Assembly: GCF_025685655.1 (NCBI RefSeq)
Contig: NZ_JAGSYG010000002.1
Coordinates: 744,001-808,000, forward strand
Length of the DNA stretch: 64,000 bases
Source of the DNA: Acidicapsa ligni
Lineage (GTDB): Bacteria; Acidobacteriota; Terriglobia; Terriglobales; Acidobacteriaceae
Direction: 5' to 3'
Shown piece after piece: positions 61,464-64,000 of this stretch. The position numbers were made by a program, and so were the translations under genes. Position 1 is the first letter of the stretch. Each line of letters opens with the position of its first letter. The notes below the pieces were generated by a model. That model did no database searches and was not told the origin of the DNA. It saw only the letters and a program-made list of their open reading frames with translations.

Positions 61464-62255
61464 ATGGCCACCGCCACCCATTCCGCTGGCAGCGAACACG
61501 CCCACCAACCGGGCAGGGGCGTAGCGCCCCTCCGCGCCGGCAAGGGATACTCCTTCCTGCTGCGTAAGCTGCACTCACTCTCCGGCATCATCCCCATCGG
61601 CGCATTCCTGATCGAGCACATCCTCTCCAACTTCGAGGCTCTCAAAGGCCCCGCGGCCTACGGAGCGCAGGTCAGATTCCTCAATAGTCTGCCGCTCGTC
61701 CGTGTTCTGGAGTGGGGTTTCATCTTCCTGCCGCTCGCCTTCCACGCTCTCTATGGCGTCTACATCGCACTGCGTGGCAAGTCCAATGTCATCTACTACC
61801 CCTGGGCAGGGAATTGGATGTACGTGACCCAGCGTTGGACCGGCTACATTGCCTTCGTCTACATCATCCAGCACGTAATCCGCCAGCGATTCATGGGCGT
61901 CAGCCTGCCCGAACATCCCGGCGCAGCCTTCGCCAAAGTCCAGCACGAGCTAGCCAACCCCTGGATGCTGGCCGTCTACTCCATCGCCATGATCGCCGTC
62001 TGCTGGCACTTTTCTTATGGCATCTGGCTCTTCGCCGCCAAGTGGGGCATCACTCCCGGCAATAAAGCACGCAAGCGTTTCGGATATGTCTGCGCCGTAG
62101 TCGGAATTCTTCTCTGCGGCCTCGGCCTGGCCAGCCTCTACGCCTTCGTCGGCCCCAACTACAAGAACGCGCCTGAAGACGTACCCGTTACCTATTTGGC
62201 CGTACCAGCCCACGCAGGAGCCATTTCATTCGAAGCGTCGGAGGATTTGGCTTGA
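61464..62255 (+). CDS. sdhC: Succinate dehydrogenase cytochrome b subunit SdhC (type B)
   Basis: A 263-residue, five-helix membrane anchor that carries two b hemes and passes electrons to menaquinone. AGGAG lies upstream of ATG. After a Ser/His-rich tail come RKLHSLSGIIPIGAFLIEHIL, FHALYGVYIALRG, IIQHVIRQRF and VCWHFSYGIW; the His residues at these places are the likely heme ligands. This is the fused SdhC of Bacillus/epsilon-type complex II rather than the separate C and D subunits of E. coli. sdhA follows, with a damaged small gene in between. Confidence 0.93.
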   Translation: MATATHSAGSEHAHQPGRGVAPLRAGKGYSFLLRKLHSLSGIIPIGAFLIEHILSNFEALKGPAAYGAQVRFLNSLPLVRVLEWGFIFLPLAFHALYGVYIALRGKSNVIYYPWAGNWMYVTQRWTGYIAFVYIIQHVIRQRFMGVSLPEHPGAAFAKVQHELANPWMLAVYSIAMIAVCWHFSYGIWLFAAKWGITPGNKARKRFGYVCAVVGILLCGLGLASLYAFVGPNYKNAPEDVPVTYLAVPAHAGAISFEASEDLA

Positions 62256-62533
62256 ATGCAGTGCTTAAGGCTCGGCCAATTTTTTCCGGTGTCTGGTTTG
62301 CCGGAGTATACGCCGTCCTCGTTGTGGTTCTTTGTACCGTTATTGCGATCAACGCACAGCCGGATCAAGTGGGTTTCGAATGGATTCCGATCGTGTGGCT
62401 GAGCGCGCCCTAGTCCTACATGATAGTTGGTAATTACCAATTCATCATTCCTGGCTTGGTCCTAAATGCTGGCATCCTGTTCCTGTTCGGCAGCATGTTC
62501 GAGTATTGCAGGTGCAGGATTTTTTCAAAGTAA
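62252..62533 (+). pseudogene. Small membrane-protein gene with in-frame amber codon
   Basis: GGAGG at 62240-62244 and a TTG start (62252) overlapping the sdhC TGA stop give an open frame of 53 codons, LNAVLKARPIFSGVWFAGVY and on to IVWLSAP, ended by TAG at 62411-62413. Past the TAG the same frame continues for 39 codons to TAA at 62531-62533 (including IIPGLVLNAGILFLFG, a second membrane helix) without another stop. One base change, TGG to TAG, would explain it: Trp would fit the membrane-border PW position. Either it is a pseudogene of about 93 residues or a 53-residue protein with a chance tail. No family assigned. Confidence 0.55.
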
Positions 62534-62595
62534 GCTGACGGTCGCGGGAGCCGCAACGCTCTTGGACGTGAAGATAAGAGAACGAGGTTTATTTC

Positions 62596-64000
62596 ATGGC
62601 AGCACCTAAAATCATCGTAGTTGGCGGAGGCCTAGCCGGACTCGCCGCCGTCATCAAGATCGCCGAAGCAGGCGGCACCGTGGACCTGTTTTCTATCGTT
62701 CCCGTCAAGCGCTCCCACTCCGTCTGCGCCCAGGGAGGCATCAACGCCGCCAAAAACCTCAAAGGTGAGGGCGATACCACCGACAAGCACTTTGACGACA
62801 CCATCTATGGCGGCGACTTCCTCGCCAACCAGACTCCCGTAAAGGCCATGTGCGAAGCCGCCCCCGCCATCATCGATCTGCTCGATCGCATGGGCGTGCC
62901 CTTCAATCGCACCCCTGAGGGTCTGCTCGATTTCCGCCGCTTCGGTGGCACCCTCTATCACCGCACCGCATTTGCCGGAGCCACCACCGGCCAGCAGCTT
63001 CTCTACGCACTCGACGAGCAAGTCCGCCGCTATGAGTCAGAAGGCAAAGTCCGCAAATTTGAAGGCTGGGAGTTTCTCTCTGCCGTTCTCGATTCCACCG
63101 GAACAGCCCGCGGCATCTGCGCCATGGACCTCCGCTCGATGGAGCTGAAGACCTTCCCCGCCGACGCCATCATCATCGCCACCGGCGGCAACGGAGCCAT
63201 CTTCGGCAAAAGCACCAACTCCGTCGTCTGCACCGGCTCCGCGCAATCCGCTCTCTACCAGCAAGGCGCCTTCTACGCCAATGGTGAATTCATCCAGGTT
63301 CACCCCACCTGCATCCCCGGCGAAGACAAGCTCCGCCTCATGTCCGAGTCAGCTCGCGGCGAAGGCGGCCGCGTCTGGGTTCCCAAAACCGCCGGAGACA
63401 AACGCGCAGGCAAAGCCATCCCCGAGTCCGAACGCTGGTACTTCCTCGAAGAGTGGTATCCCAAGTACGGCAATCTCGTCCCCCGCGACGTAGCCACCCG
63501 CGCCATCCACAAAGTCGTCTACGAGCACGGCCTCGGTATCGACGGCCAGCCGATGGTCTACCTCGACCTGACCCACATCGACAAGGAAACCCTCAATCGC
63601 AAGCTCGAAGGCATTCTCGAAATCTACGAGAAGTTCGTAGGCGACGACCCCCGCGAAGTCCCCATGAAGATCTTCCCCGGCATGCACTACACCATGGGCG
63701 GCCTTTGGGTGGACTACGACCAGATGACCAACATCCCCGGCATCTTCGCCGCCGGAGAAGCCGAGTATCAATACCACGGTGCGAATAGGCTAGGGGCTAA
63801 CAGCTTAATGAGCTGCATCTACGGCGGTTTCCAGGCCGGTCCGAATGCCATCGCCTACGCCAAGAGCCTCGCCGCAGCCACCGGCGACGGCGGCCACGCG
63901 CAGGAACTAGCCCGCCAGTCCACGCTCAACAAGCAGCTCATCAGCTCCAGCGGCACAGAAAATCCCTTCCGCATCTGGCGCGAACTCGGCGAGACCATGA
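62596..64000 (+). CDS. sdhA: Succinate dehydrogenase flavoprotein SdhA, N-terminal 468 residues
   Basis: The first 468 codons of the complex II flavoprotein; it runs off the right edge. GAGG lies eight bases before the ATG. The FAD Rossmann loop is VVGGGLAGLA (residues 8-17), and H41 in RSHSVCAQGGIN is the covalent FAD site. EFIQVHPTCIPG, SARGEGGRVWV, PGMHYTMGGL and HGANRLGANSL complete the family motifs, with the active-site Arg and His residues in place. It is of the type found with a fused SdhC. sdhB would be expected just beyond the window. Confidence 0.97.
   Translation, partial: MAAPKIIVVGGGLAGLAAVIKIAEAGGTVDLFSIVPVKRSHSVCAQGGINAAKNLKGEGDTTDKHFDDTIYGGDFLANQTPVKAMCEAAPAIIDLLDRMGVPFNRTPEGLLDFRRFGGTLYHRTAFAGATTGQQLLYALDEQVRRYESEGKVRKFEGWEFLSAVLDSTGTARGICAMDLRSMELKTFPADAIIIATGGNGAIFGKSTNSVVCTGSAQSALYQQGAFYANGEFIQVHPTCIPGEDKLRLMSESARGEGGRVWVPKTAGDKRAGKAIPESERWYFLEEWYPKYGNLVPRDVATRAIHKVVYEHGLGIDGQPMVYLDLTHIDKETLNRKLEGILEIYEKFVGDDPREVPMKIFPGMHYTMGGLWVDYDQMTNIPGIFAAGEAEYQYHGANRLGANSLMSCIYGGFQAGPNAIAYAKSLAAATGDGGHAQELARQSTLNKQLISSSGTENPFRIWRELGETM

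Noticed and set aside
1-64000. tRNA, rRNA, CRISPR arrays, insertion sequences
   Set aside because: No tRNA T-loop context, no regularly spaced palindromic repeats and no transposase-like frame were found on either strand by eye.

Overview
The window looks like part of a free-living, high-GC member of the Acidobacteriota, most likely class Terriglobia (Granulicella/Terriglobus/Edaphobacter type). The grounds are a bacillithiol-type deacetylase, an hpnJ-type hopanoid radical SAM gene, a sedolisin protease with a double-hydrophobic ACGG tail of the kind I associate with this phylum, a 263-residue SdhC of the type B succinate dehydrogenase, and TTG hexamer repeats plus GAGACCTGGG hairpins between genes. 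This assignment rests on recognition, not on a search. I found no tRNA, rRNA, CRISPR array, insertion sequence or prophage; it reads as core chromosome.

Layout. 1-4563: the end of a methionine-synthesis gene, a secreted lipoprotein, bshB1, a methyltransferase and an unknown, possibly glycosyltransferase, protein. 4768-11751: a complete phosphate-starvation locus, phoB-phoR-pstS-pstC-pstA-pstB-phoU, closed by a 25-bp bidirectional hairpin. 11868-21838 (minus): an exported sedolisin and an AddA/AddB-like break-repair pair. 21968-25754: a Sco copper protein fused to a CusF-like domain, gluconokinase, a membrane protein and an MsbA-like ABC exporter. 25816-30406: a double TonB-C protein, oligopeptidase B and a TPM/LemA pair. 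30627-31488: a STAS/anti-sigma kinase pair. 31803-38463: a soluble PRC/MgtE-N/CBS protein, an oxidoreductase, an SDR and TetR regulator sharing a multi-copy operator, a Tat-exported DUF2961 (GH172) protein, an NRAMP-like carrier with an altered metal site, and a small Cys-rich protein. 38755-41784: a diguanylate cyclase, a Nudix hydrolase and a HAD phosphatase. 42361-44300: overlapping xerD and xerC. 44330-54027: DUF4242, an S1 protease, an APC permease, CPBP protease overlapping uvrA, an MFS carrier and queF. 54233-60525: a co-directional set of membrane-fusion protein, TPR lipoprotein-like protein, TolC, HpnJ and two SMR-like half transporters. 60614-64000: rdgB, sdhC, a small membrane gene broken by an amber codon, and the 5' part of sdhA.

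How it works together. PhoR/PhoB and PhoU would control the Pst phosphate importer beside them. HpnJ makes a hopanoid head-group; the adjoining efflux-type adaptor, TolC and SMR pair have no dedicated pump here and may serve envelope lipid traffic (inference). The CBS/MgtE-N protein and the unusual NRAMP may form a Mg2+ or Mn2+ homeostasis pair (inference).

A regulatory theme runs through the window: at least eight genes lack a Shine-Dalgarno sequence but have a TANNNT box 5-9 bases before the start codon, as expected for leaderless mRNAs. Many others have good ribosome-binding sites, which let several starts be reassigned.
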